The notes under the pieces: generated by a model | What the model saw: the letters and a program-made list of their open reading frames with translations, nothing else | Told to the model about the DNA's origin: nothing | Databases searched by the model: none | Position numbers and translations under genes: made by a program | Shown: piece by piece, positions 28,047-36,185 of the stretch | How the letters are laid out: each line of letters starts with the position of its first letter | How positions within the stretch are numbered: position 1 is the first letter of the stretch | Assembly (NCBI GenBank): GCA_964618455.1 | Contig: CAZUAQ010000008.1 | Location: 84,582 to 148,581, forward strand | DNA length: 64,000 nt | Direction: 5' to 3' | From: CAZUAQ01 sp964618455 | Lineage (GTDB): Bacteria; Planctomycetota; Phycisphaerae; UBA1845; PWPN01

Positions 28047-30188
28047 TCAACGACGCGGCGAGAATGCCGCTTCGATCATGGGCCGGCCGTCGCGGTCGAG
28101 ACGAACACCGTCCGCCGTCACCGTGAGCGTGTCCTCGCCGCCCTCGCGCTTCACCGTCAGCCAATGGCTCGACGCCGAAACGGTGGCGGACGCAAGTTCG
28201 ATCCCCTTTACTGCCGGGGCGTCGGATAACCGCACCGGCTCCAGCACACCGGCAAAGCGCATCGCGCGTCCGCGCGTCTCCAGCATCACCAGCGGCACGC
28301 GCTCGAGCACCGACGCCCCCGGACCATCCCCGGTCAGCAGCGTCGCTTTGCCCCAGCCGTTCAAGCTCAGGTGCGTCGTGACGGACTCATCCTTGAACGC
28401 GACCTCAACCGGCAAGGTCACGCGATCCCGCCGCGTCTCCTGCAGGTACGCGAGGCCATCCTTGGCGTCCGACAGATCCACCGGAGAGGTCACCTGTTCA
28501 CACGTCGCGCGTTGTCCCCGGTTGTGATAGACCCATGCGTAATCATGCTCGTTGTCGGAATCGAGATCATCGACCACCAGCAGGTACTCCGGCGTCATCG
28601 CAAGAATGCGCCGATACCGCACGCCTTCATACGCCTCGTCGCAGCGTACGACAGCCACGGCGGCATGCGGCGTCGCAGCGAACGCTTCCAATGCCCCCTC
28701 CGCCGGTTGCTGCGATCGGCCGTCGACAAGCACCGCATTGTGGCCCAGCGTCGCTTTATACCACTGCGTGTGAATCGGCAGCCGGTAGGCCTGGCTCTTC
28801 GCCCGGCCCGGGTCGACACCCAGTTCCCGGCCGTGCCCGAAGAAGACGAAGCTCAGCTTGTCGAAGTGACCGTGAAATCCGCCGTACGGCCCGAAGGTGA
28901 CCGCCGCCGCCAATCCCGCCCTACCCTCGGTACGGAGGATGGCGTGTCCGGCCGTGGTGAAGACCTCGCTGCCGAGCGAAGGGGTTTTCGCGGTCTTCTT
29001 CGTATCGCGGCCGTACAGAATCGAAAGCCACGTTTCCCGTTTCGGCAAAGCTGCCAACAATCGCTCGTCTCTGTAGGCGGCATACGCCGGCTCGTACAAC
29101 GCATCCCGGCGCGTCAGCGAAGAATTGACATCGTCCCCGAAGCGCGGCAGCAGTCCCCCAGGCATGCCATAGCGAATCGGCAGCGTGAACATCCGCTTGA
29201 AACGCGGGTGTGCCCAGAGGTCGATGCCCAACCGGCGGCTGCCTTCCGCGATACTGACCAGGGCATGGAGCGTGTAGAAGTGATAGCCCCAACTGTTTTC
29301 GTACCACATGCCGTCGTCCGTGACGGAGACGTCCATCTGGTAGAGGAATCCGTTGCCCTTCTGCGTGAGTGCCCGCTCGATCCAGGTCGGGTCGCCCAGC
29401 ACCGCGCCACCCCAGATCATGGCGGCGTTGTGCCACGTCTGCCAGTTGCCCTTGCCCGCGCGGTGACCGTTGAGATTCTCCAGGATCGGCAGAATGAGAT
29501 CCTGCCGGATGTGCCGACGGTCCTCGTCGCTGAGCACGTCGCTGTCGAGGATAAGATCGGCCGCCGGCGCGATCAGCGTCACCATCATCGACGCCTCGCT
29601 GAGCGTCTGCTCTTTGATGTGCGCGCCGCCGCGCGAGGGCTTCGGGTTGCGATGGGCGTCGTGACGCGGGTAGCTGCGGTAGCGGTCCGCATAGCCGATG
29701 AGGATCGCCCGGGCTTTCTCAGCAAAGCGGCGCTGCCCGGTGATCGCGTATGCCCACGCGCAGTCCGCCGCCACACGCAGATTCGCCCCATGAATACGCG
29801 AGTAGATCACGTCGTCGTACGGCTCGCCGGTATACACCTTGCCGCACTTCGGGCAACGATGCTTGGTGTCGCTGACCGTCTCCAGCCCCATCTGGCACGG
29901 CTCGCACTGGTACCACTGGTTGTGCTGTCCGCCGCGCGGGGGGTAGGTGATCTCGCGTGCCAGCGCTGCCTCGGCGCGGGCGATGCGCGCCTTGACCGGT
30001 TGCCGGTCCCGGTGGCGACGGAGCCGCGTTCGCTCGTCGCGCGTGACCGCCACCATGGGATGACCGTCGCGCTCCGGCAAAGCGATGGTCGGTAACGCCC
30101 AGGAATCGCGGGACGCTGCCTGGGCGAGGGGGTTTGTGGCAGTTACGAGCATGAGACACGCGAAGCTCGCCAGGATGGCTCTGGTCAT
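28047..30188 (-). CDS. Exported heparinase II/III-like polysaccharide lyase
   Basis: 713 residues starting after GGGGAGTATCCTC, with a signal peptide (MTRAILASFACLMLVTATNP, cleavage near AQA-ASR). The N-terminal helical toroid (about 90-380) includes a Cys4 zinc-like knot, YQCEPCQMGLETV followed by HRCPKCGKVY, and a region GNWQTWHNAAMIWGG with candidate catalytic His and Trp. SWGYHFYTLHALV and later GFHGHFDKLSFVFFGHGREL (HxxHxDxxSF-type block) match heparinase II/III and alginate-lyase relatives; the C-terminal part is beta-rich. Such enzymes cleave uronic-acid-containing polysaccharides by beta-elimination in the periplasm. It is 34 bases upstream of the glycosyltransferase-like gene, forming a probable three-gene minus-strand unit. 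Confidence 0.87.
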   Translation of the reverse strand: MTRAILASFACLMLVTATNPLAQAASRDSWALPTIALPERDGHPMVAVTRDERTRLRRHRDRQPVKARIARAEAALAREITYPPRGGQHNQWYQCEPCQMGLETVSDTKHRCPKCGKVYTGEPYDDVIYSRIHGANLRVAADCAWAYAITGQRRFAEKARAILIGYADRYRSYPRHDAHRNPKPSRGGAHIKEQTLSEASMMVTLIAPAADLILDSDVLSDEDRRHIRQDLILPILENLNGHRAGKGNWQTWHNAAMIWGGAVLGDPTWIERALTQKGNGFLYQMDVSVTDDGMWYENSWGYHFYTLHALVSIAEGSRRLGIDLWAHPRFKRMFTLPIRYGMPGGLLPRFGDDVNSSLTRRDALYEPAYAAYRDERLLAALPKRETWLSILYGRDTKKTAKTPSLGSEVFTTAGHAILRTEGRAGLAAAVTFGPYGGFHGHFDKLSFVFFGHGRELGVDPGRAKSQAYRLPIHTQWYKATLGHNAVLVDGRSQQPAEGALEAFAATPHAAVAVVRCDEAYEGVRYRRILAMTPEYLLVVDDLDSDNEHDYAWVYHNRGQRATCEQVTSPVDLSDAKDGLAYLQETRRDRVTLPVEVAFKDESVTTHLSLNGWGKATLLTGDGPGASVLERVPLVMLETRGRAMRFAGVLEPVRLSDAPAVKGIELASATVSASSHWLTVKREGGEDTLTVTADGVRLDRDGRPMIEAAFSPRR

Positions 30189-30363
30189 GAGGATACTCCC
30201 CGGGAACGGTCATGCGTGGTTGGAGGACAGTCCGTCGGAGGCGGCAAGGCCGACACCGTGACCATTCACAGCTTACGCAGGGAGAGCGTGCGGGCAAGGG
30301 CGGAGAAGCCGGCGCGATCACCTCAATGTCGCAGGTGATGCGTCAAGCCGGAAGTAGCAAGGC

Positions 30364-30654
30364 TCAGAGTGGAGCGGCCAGAAGCAGCATGATCGCGATG
30401 GCCACCGGCCCGGTGGCCTGCATGAATCCGGTCGAAATGTCGTTGGCGATCCGGTCGGCCTCGATCCGCTCCTCGCGCTCCGAGGAATAGGAGGCGTGGA
30501 CATCTTCGATCACCACGTGCTCGGGCTCGGCCTGGATCTGCTGCAGTTCGGCGTACTGTTCCGGCGTGAGCTCCAACGGGCGGTCCGCCGCAAAGGCAGC
30601 CCCGGCCAGCACAATCCCCAGCACGATTCCCTTCATCATCATCGGCTTTCGCAT
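30364..30654 (-). CDS. Small exported protein with C-terminal hydrophobic tail
   Basis: The ATG at 30654 has GGAGCGAG five bases upstream and begins a signal peptide (MRKPMMMKGIVLGIVLAGAA, cleavage near AFA-ADR). The mature part, about 74 residues, is acidic with ELTPEQYAELQQIQAEPEHV and ends in a hydrophobic stretch (GPVAIAIMLLLAAPL), suggesting a membrane tether. I recognise no family. It lies between the heparinase-like gene and the C39-like lipoprotein on the same strand, but the 105-base gap to the latter and 175-base gap to the former leave cotranscription uncertain. Confidence 0.6.
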   Translation of the reverse strand: MRKPMMMKGIVLGIVLAGAAFAADRPLELTPEQYAELQQIQAEPEHVVIEDVHASYSSEREERIEADRIANDISTGFMQATGPVAIAIMLLLAAPL

Positions 30655-30759
30655 CGGTCTCGCTCCTCGCATCGCCACCGGGTCCATCTGAGCCCGTGGC
30701 CATCACCCCTGGATATCTTCGATCCTCCGCGTGCCTCAATCGGGGCCATGCCTCACCGA

Positions 30760-31371
30760 TCAGGATGGCGGATTGACCACTATCATCATGGCCCGCTCTC
30801 CCCGTGTCCACTGGGCATCGAACTCCGCCGCCGGTACGGTCATCAGCGGATCATCCGGCATCGAGGGATCGAAATAATGAATGCGATCCTCCTTTTCCGT
30901 ATCGGGATTATCGGTGATTCCGATCACGATCACTGCATGATTGAAGCCGGGATCACCCTTTTCATCCCGGTTGACCACGCAAATGACGGGATATCGTCTT
31001 GACTTGGACCAGTAGTGAAGCCCCGTCGGTGGATCCGGATCCAATCGACCGGTCAGCGTGATCAGGTCCAGGCCGACGCGCTGGAGGTAGGTTTTCACGT
31101 CGCCCACGCGGGTGTGGTCGAGCCCCATGGCGTCCATCGCCGCCCGTGCCTCCGCCTCACTGAATTGACGCTCGCCCTTGAGGTAATTCGCCGCCATGAC
31201 CACGCTGGCAATCAGGCAGGAGGAGTAATCCTCGGAGGATTCGTACCGGACCCGCCATGTGCCCGGCGGATACTCGATCATCGGGCGGCGCGATTCGGTC
31301 TCGCATCCGGTCACCAGGGGAAGCAGAATGGCGCCCAGCACGCAGAAACTCGGGGTATGTCGGTCGATCAC
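30760..31371 (-). CDS. C39-like (papain-fold) peptidase lipoprotein
   Basis: The GTG at 31371 is preferred over upstream starts because GGAGG lies five bases before it and it creates a classic lipoprotein signal: MIDRHTPSFCVLGAILLPLV then TGC with acylated Cys23. The 203-residue product has a C39/papain-like core: Cys52 in EDYSSCLIASVVMAANYL, His145 in GFNHAVIVIGI and Asp168 in HYFDPSM, in the right order and spacing for a cysteine peptidase triad. C39 peptidases cut double-glycine leader peptides, but this one lacks an ABC transporter domain and would sit outside the inner membrane as a lipoprotein. The substrate is unknown. The gene is divergent from the arsR unit with about 130 bases between. 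Confidence 0.78.
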   Translation of the reverse strand: MIDRHTPSFCVLGAILLPLVTGCETESRRPMIEYPPGTWRVRYESSEDYSSCLIASVVMAANYLKGERQFSEAEARAAMDAMGLDHTRVGDVKTYLQRVGLDLITLTGRLDPDPPTGLHYWSKSRRYPVICVVNRDEKGDPGFNHAVIVIGITDNPDTEKEDRIHYFDPSMPDDPLMTVPAAEFDAQWTRGERAMMIVVNPPS

Positions 31372-31477
31372 GTGAGCCTCCGGTACGAGTGATGCGGATG
31401 TCATTGGAGCCCGAAGCTCGTGGGGCGTCAATGGGACGGTCGAGATGAACGATGTGGTCACCGGGCCGGAACCCGAG

Positions 31478-31505
31478 TTGACGGACGTGGCGGCCGGATT
31501 ATCAT
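31478..31505 (+). promoter_or_regulatory. Sigma-70-type promoter of the arsR unit
   Basis: -35 TTGACG (31478-31483) and -10 TATCAT (31500-31505), separated by 16 bases; each hexamer differs from consensus at one position. The predicted start of transcription, near 31512, falls inside the inverted repeat that follows. Confidence 0.7.
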
Positions 31506-31524
31506 ATTCACCCAGGTGAATATG
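31503..31524 (+). promoter_or_regulatory. ArsR operator overlapping -10, transcription start and ribosome binding site
   Basis: A perfect 10-bp inverted repeat, CATATTCACC-CA-GGTGAATATG. ArsR/SmtB dimers bind such imperfect or perfect palindromes. It overlaps the -10 box, and its right arm contains AGGTGA (31514-31519), placed seven bases before the arsR ATG. Binding would block polymerase; the same sequence could fold in RNA and mask the ribosome binding site. Confidence 0.75.
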
Positions 31525-31526
31525 TA

Positions 31527-31973
31527 ATGAGCGCTAACGCTGACATCCAGGAACGAGCACGGCGCCCCCAAGCTCCCTCGCGGAGCAGTTCGGGGTCGAC
31601 TCCCTGCGACGACGCAGGCGACGCGCATTCGCTTCACGAGGCGGCAACGCTGTTCCGCGCGTTTTCCGACGAGACGCGCCTGCGCCTGCTGAACCTTCTG
31701 TTGGAACGGGAGGTCTGCGTTTGCGATATGTGCGAGGTGCTGAACGTCCTGCAGCCGAGCATCTCGCGGCATTTGGCGTATCTCGACCGCACGGGCCTCG
31801 TCTCCGTGCGGCAGTCCGGCAGGTGGAAATACTACCGCGCCGTTCGCCGCCCCGATGCCGCGCAACGTCGTTTGCTGAACTGCGTCAAGTCGTGCTTGCG
31901 CGATATCGACGTGCTGCGTCGCGATCTTGACGCGCTGCGCCGTCTCCAGCAGCAGCCGGGCCATTGCTGCTGA
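31527..31973 (+). CDS. arsR: ArsR/SmtB-family metalloregulator (arsenic type)
   Basis: 148 residues. After a Ser/Arg-rich 40-residue extension comes the winged helix: LHEAATLFRAFSDETRLRLL, then EREVCVCDMCEVLNVLQPSI and SRHLAYLDRTGLVSVRQSGR with KYYRA in the wing. The CVCDMC sequence in the recognition-helix region is the As(III)/Sb(III) ligand type, with Cys residues appropriately placed; a further Cys pair ends the protein (GHCC). It would repress its own promoter until arsenite or a similar metalloid binds. The gene is followed after 63 bases by an arsenate-reductase-like gene, supporting an arsenic role. The start follows AGGTGA inside the operator. Confidence 0.9.
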   Translation: MSANADIQERARRPQAPSRSSSGSTPCDDAGDAHSLHEAATLFRAFSDETRLRLLNLLLEREVCVCDMCEVLNVLQPSISRHLAYLDRTGLVSVRQSGRWKYYRAVRRPDAAQRRLLNCVKSCLRDIDVLRRDLDALRRLQQQPGHCC

Positions 31974-32036
31974 ACAACCTGCTTTCCACGCTGTCATGAA
32001 CGGGATCATCTTCATTCTCACGAAAGGGAAGTTATC

Positions 32037-32816
32037 ATGAAATTCATAGGACTGACGCTGAGCAGCCTTGTTGTCACGGCCATGGTCGCTTTGACGGCTT
32101 CGGTCGCCGTATCGCAGTCGAGCAGTGAGGCACGGAAAACCACCAATCGCACCAGCGACGTTACTTCCAAGGACAAATCCGCCATGTATCCCAAGTTGAA
32201 CCGGTTCATCGCCGAGCGCGTCGAGGAGTTCGAGTACATCCCGCCGGAGCGAAAGGAAGAACTGGCCGCCCTGACCGCGCATGTCGTCAAGTGCCGGCGC
32301 GAATCACCCGATGCGCCGGTGCGGCTGACGTTCATCTGCACGCACAACTCGCGCCGCAGTCACATGTCGCAGTTGTGGGCGGGCACGGCGGCGGCGCATT
32401 ACGGGATCGACCGCGTGATCACGTACTCGGGCGGCACGGAGTCGACCGCCTTCAACCCGCGGGCGGTGGCGGCGATGGAACGTGCCGGCTTCAAGGTGGC
32501 CAAGACGACCGATGACACCAATCCGATCTACCACGTGCGGTTCAGCGACGACGCCCATCCGATGACGTGCTTCTCGAAGGTGTACGACCAGGCCCCGAAC
32601 CCGAAGAAGGATTTCTGCGCGGTCATGGTGTGCTCGTCGGCGGACAAGGCCTGCCCGGCGGTGAACGGCGCCGCCAAGCGCATCGCGATCATGTACGACG
32701 ATCCGAAGGCGTTCGACGGCACGCCGAAGGAGGAGGCGAAGTACAGCGAGCGGTGTGCCCAGATTGGACGGGAAATGCTGTTCGTGTTCGCGCAGGCGGC
32801 CGACGCATTGCGGTAA
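32037..32816 (+). CDS. Arsenate-reductase-like low-molecular-weight phosphatase with a signal peptide
   Basis: 259 residues from the ATG at 32037, which has AAGGGAAG six bases upstream. Residues 1-26 look like a Sec signal (MKFIGLTLSSLVVTAMVALT, cleavage near AVS-QSS). The catalytic loop is C101-T-H-N-S-R-R107 (Cys-x5-Arg) in RLTFICTHNSRRSHMSQLWA, typical of LMW-phosphatase-fold arsenate reductases, with Cys residues further on (MTCFSKVYD, CAVMVCSSADKACPAV) and the Asp loop MYDDPKAFDGTP. Family enzymes reduce arsenate to arsenite in the cytosol using thiols. Export would be unusual. An internal ATG at 32184 (MYPKLNRFIAERVEEFEY), preceded by AAGGAC, would give a signal-less 210-residue form matching ordinary homologues. 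Which start is used is not known. Confidence 0.83.
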   Translation: MKFIGLTLSSLVVTAMVALTASVAVSQSSSEARKTTNRTSDVTSKDKSAMYPKLNRFIAERVEEFEYIPPERKEELAALTAHVVKCRRESPDAPVRLTFICTHNSRRSHMSQLWAGTAAAHYGIDRVITYSGGTESTAFNPRAVAAMERAGFKVAKTTDDTNPIYHVRFSDDAHPMTCFSKVYDQAPNPKKDFCAVMVCSSADKACPAVNGAAKRIAIMYDDPKAFDGTPKEEAKYSERCAQIGREMLFVFAQAADALR

Positions 32817-32842
32817 AGCAATCCTTCCATACGAAAGAAATC

Positions 32843-32917
32843 ACGCGAAGGCGCGAAGCGCGCGAAGAACAACGGATGATTGCCGTTCTTCTTCGTGGCT
32901 TCGCGCCTTCGCGCGTT
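32843..32917. repeat. Large hairpin repeat between convergent genes
   Basis: Two imperfectly complementary arms of about 33 bases (32843-32875 and 32883-32917), built of CGCGAAGG/CGCGAAGC-like units, with a very short loop (ATGATTG). It lies between the arsenate-reductase-like gene and the convergent MFS gene. It has no T-run but could act as a bidirectional terminator or a dispersed hairpin element. Confidence 0.7.
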
Positions 32918-32955
32918 GGAAAAGCGATTGAGTTCGTGTGCGTCCCGGGGCGACG

Positions 32956-34578
32956 TCAGCGATCGGCCGGGCCTTCCACGCCACCGGTGAATTTCTCATC
33001 TTCCGCCGCGTGACCGGTGAGCATCTCGGCTTTGTAGCCTCCCTTGGTCCTGAAGTAGCCGATCAGGATCAGGTAGCACACCAGCATGAACACGGGGAAC
33101 ACGGCCACCGTGGCCAGGGCGTTCTTCTTCGCTTTCGCCTGCACCTTGTCGACGATCTCTTTCTTCTCGCCCTCGAGCTCTTTGACTTTCTCTTCATCCA
33201 GTGGGCGATACATGCCGAAGACGCTGGGCTTTTCCTCGCCCACCAGTTCCGCGTGCAATTCGGGATTCTGCGCTTCCAGCGTGTGATCGATGTTCTTGTC
33301 CTGGATATTGCCCAAGAACACCGTACCCACAACGCCTACCCCCAGCATGCCAACCCCGGCAATCACATTCAGCGTCAACGCGCCGCCTCTGGGGAACTGC
33401 TCAGCCGTAACGCCCAGCATCGTCGGCCAGAAGAATGACTTGCCGATTCCGTACAAGGTTGCGGCGGCGAGAATCATAATTCCCGTCGCCTTCGACAAGA
33501 ACAGCAGACCCACCGCGGCAATGACCGCGCATACCGCCAAAAGCCCCAACGGTGACAGCTTGTGTACGATTGGTCCCGCGAAAAACCGCAAAATCATCAT
33601 AATCGCAGATGTGTATACCAGCACCCATCCGGCCGCCAAACCGAACTCGGACATGGCGGGCTTCATCAGCTCGGAGATCCAGATGTCCGTCCCGAGTTCC
33701 GTCGTCGCCAGGGGCATCATGATGATCAGCAGAAAGATGAACATCGGCCTCCCCAGGGAGAACGTATAGATGCCGAAGGGTATGGAGAGGATGGCGGTCA
33801 GCACCAGTCGAACCGTCAGCTTCGCGTTGGCCGACATCTCATGGAAGATGATCTCACGACCTTCAAGGACACGCGTGATCTCCCAGACGATCAAGGCCGC
33901 AACGATCGCGGCGCCGAGGAAACCGACTTCCTTCAGCATGTCGCGATAGGACACGCCGGCGGCGACGCGTTCATTCGGTGGAAACGTACGCCCGATCAGC
34001 ATGATTGCGTACAACATCACGGGGATCAGGATCAAACCGATCTTCCAGCGCCAGTCCACATCGGCGCCGAGGAAGATGGTCAGGATGCCACCCAGCACGA
34101 GTCCCCCGGGCCATCCGGCATGCAGAATGTTCAACCACTTCGACTTCTCCTTGGAGAACATCGTGGCGACGACGGGGTTGATCACCGCTTCGACGGTGCC
34201 GTTACCGAGCGCGACGATGAACGTACCGATGTAAAGTGACCAGTAGCCCGTAGCGAAGATGGTGACGATGACGGACACGACATGGCAAACAAGTGCGAAG
34301 ACCATCGCTTTGCCGTAGCCGATCCTGTCGATGATCAAGCTGAACAGGATGATGCTGATGGAGAACGGCCATATGCCCACACCGAGGATTTCACCCTTCT
34401 GGGTTTCATCAAGCCCGAACTCGGTGGCCATATCCCCGATGACCAAGCCGCGAATGACGAACCCGAAGGCGGTGGCGATCAGCGAGGCAAAGCATCCCCA
34501 GAAGAGGATCTTGTCATTGGCGGAGTGCTGAGGATTGTTCGGTGCGTACGATACCGCAGGTGCATTTGAGTCAGTCAT
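32956..34578 (-). CDS. MFS transporter
   Basis: The start at 34578 (MTDSNAPAVSYAPNN) has AGGGAG 11 bases upstream; the open frame beyond it is not coding-like. The 540-residue protein has 12 or so transmembrane segments, with RIGYGKAMVFALVCHVV as the MFS loop 2-3 motif (D-R-x-G-Y/R-K). A charged insert near the C terminus (about 425-485) with EEKPSVFGMYRPLDEEKVKE and EKKEIVDKVQAKAKK forms a probable coiled coil before the last helix. That insertion is not in standard MFS proteins. The substrate is unknown; planctomycete relatives are often annotated as sugar or organic-acid carriers. It is convergent with the arsenate-reductase-like gene, so a role in arsenite export is not supported by its orientation. 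Confidence 0.82.
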   Translation of the reverse strand: MTDSNAPAVSYAPNNPQHSANDKILFWGCFASLIATAFGFVIRGLVIGDMATEFGLDETQKGEILGVGIWPFSISIILFSLIIDRIGYGKAMVFALVCHVVSVIVTIFATGYWSLYIGTFIVALGNGTVEAVINPVVATMFSKEKSKWLNILHAGWPGGLVLGGILTIFLGADVDWRWKIGLILIPVMLYAIMLIGRTFPPNERVAAGVSYRDMLKEVGFLGAAIVAALIVWEITRVLEGREIIFHEMSANAKLTVRLVLTAILSIPFGIYTFSLGRPMFIFLLIIMMPLATTELGTDIWISELMKPAMSEFGLAAGWVLVYTSAIMMILRFFAGPIVHKLSPLGLLAVCAVIAAVGLLFLSKATGIMILAAATLYGIGKSFFWPTMLGVTAEQFPRGGALTLNVIAGVGMLGVGVVGTVFLGNIQDKNIDHTLEAQNPELHAELVGEEKPSVFGMYRPLDEEKVKELEGEKKEIVDKVQAKAKKNALATVAVFPVFMLVCYLILIGYFRTKGGYKAEMLTGHAAEDEKFTGGVEGPADR

Positions 34579-35077
34579 CAGGCACGGTCTCCCTCGGGAG
34601 TGAGACTCGGCGGGCGCGGCATGCGTGGCGAGAGGCGACACCCGGTCGCCTCGACCATCCGGACCGCCGTCACTCCATCCTTGGTTCGTGAAGCGTGGAT
34701 CACCGGCAGCGCGTGCCGCCGGTCGGGTTGCGCCTCCGACACCTCCGTTCCGCGTCGATGAACCTGCCGGATGCGCGATGAGAGGAATATGGTACCGGTT
34801 TCGCCGCCAGATGCCAGTGGGCCCGGTCAGGAATCCCCGCCGGCTGTCGCATGGCGACGAACTTCCGCCGGGAGGCCGCAAGTCGCCCGCACGTCACGAG
34901 TTACTTCGCGCGCCCGCCGACTTACCTGGGACCGTCGATCCCTTCTGCAGCGCGAGCCGAGTTCCGTTAGGATGATCACCTGCCGAGACGTGACGCGCGG
35001 ATCCACCGGAGCACCCGGCGCACGGGCAAGCGAGGCCATTGGTGCTCGGAGACGCGACCAGCCATCGAGGAGCATGC

Positions 35078-36112
35078 ATGAACCAGGGGATCGATGAACA
35101 ACAGTGGCGTGAAGCGGCGGCGCGGATCGAGCCGTGGACGCGCATTCTGCTGCTCTCGCACGCCCGGCCCGACGGTGATGCACTTGGATCGCTGGCGGCG
35201 ATGAAGCGCGTCCTCGAAGCCGCGGGCAAGCAGGCGGACGCAGCGATTTACGACCAGGTGCCCAAGCGGTACGCGTTCCTCAGCGAAGATCACGCGTTCA
35301 CGGAGTTCACGCCCGGCGAGAACGCACCGTGGGACGGCATCGTCATCGTGGACACGTGCAGTTGGTCGCAACTCGAGCCGGTGGCGGAGTGGCTGAAACA
35401 AAGCCGCCTGCCGCGTGTGGTGGTGGATCATCACGCCACGCGCGACGACATCGCCGGGGCGAGCGCATCGCCGATGTACCTGATCGATCCGACGTCGGCG
35501 TCGGCGTGCGGGCTGGTGTATCGCTGGGCCGAAGTGATGGGATGGCCGGTCGATCGCCCCACCGCCGAGGCGCTGTACGTCGGCATGGCCACCGATACCG
35601 GCTGGTTCCGCTTCTCGAATACCGACGGCGAGACGATGCGCCTGGCGGGACTCGCTCTCGAGGCGGGGGTTCGCGCGGATCGGCTGTACAGCTACATCTA
35701 CGAGTCGCGATCGCCGGCACGGATACCGCTGATGGCGGAAGTGCTATCGACACTGCAATATCACGCGGACGGCCGGATGGCGGTCATGTGGGTGACGCCG
35801 GAGATGATCGAGTTCGCCGGCGCGGCTCCGGCCGACACGGAGGAGTTCGTCAACATGCCCCTGGCGGGCGAGGGCGTGCTGGTGTCGATCCTGATCACGC
35901 AGCAGGAGGAAGGGCCGATCCGTCTGAACCTGCGGAGCAAGTCGCCGGAGGTGTGCGGGATCGACGTGGACGTGGCGGAATTGGCCAAGACATTTGACGG
36001 GGGTGGTCATCGCCGCGCGGCGGGGGCGCGCGTGGATCAGCCGCTGGACGTCGTGCGCGACCAGGTCGTCGCCGCCGCGGTCAAGGCGATCGAACGCGCG
36101 GCACGTGCGTGA
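35078..36112 (+). CDS. DHH-family phosphoesterase (NrnA-like)
   Basis: The ATG at 35078 follows CGAGGAGCATGC. The 344-residue protein carries the DHH superfamily motifs in order: SHARPDGDALGS with His28, Asp32 and Asp34, IVDTCSW, the name-giving VVDHHATRD (about 115), GMATDTGWFRF, and the C-terminal DHHA1 substrate-binding FDGGGHRRAAGARVD. These are metal ligands and nucleotide contacts of nanoRNases/pAp phosphatases, which degrade two- to five-base RNA and dephosphorylate pAp in the cytosol. I judge NrnA-like function likely but not proven. The gene is followed on the same strand by an orphan PqqD-like gene and two secreted proteins, with gaps that leave an operon uncertain. Confidence 0.88.
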   Translation: MNQGIDEQQWREAAARIEPWTRILLLSHARPDGDALGSLAAMKRVLEAAGKQADAAIYDQVPKRYAFLSEDHAFTEFTPGENAPWDGIVIVDTCSWSQLEPVAEWLKQSRLPRVVVDHHATRDDIAGASASPMYLIDPTSASACGLVYRWAEVMGWPVDRPTAEALYVGMATDTGWFRFSNTDGETMRLAGLALEAGVRADRLYSYIYESRSPARIPLMAEVLSTLQYHADGRMAVMWVTPEMIEFAGAAPADTEEFVNMPLAGEGVLVSILITQQEEGPIRLNLRSKSPEVCGIDVDVAELAKTFDGGGHRRAAGARVDQPLDVVRDQVVAAAVKAIERAARA

Positions 36113-36185
36113 CTCCGGTATTGTTAAGCTGAAAGGGACAGTCCCTCACCCATTTGTATGATTCGCAATCCACGGGTAATTCCAG

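Noticed and set aside
28371..30095. Long plus-strand open frame antisense to the heparinase-like gene
   Set aside because: The minus-strand gene has a signal peptide, ribosome binding site and conserved motifs. The antisense frame is Arg/Val/His-rich without motifs and exists because high G+C makes stops rare on both strands.
31458..32282. Minus-strand frame across arsR and the start of the arsenate-reductase-like gene
   Set aside because: It overlaps two well-supported plus-strand genes with ribosome binding sites and motifs, and has no recognisable domain.
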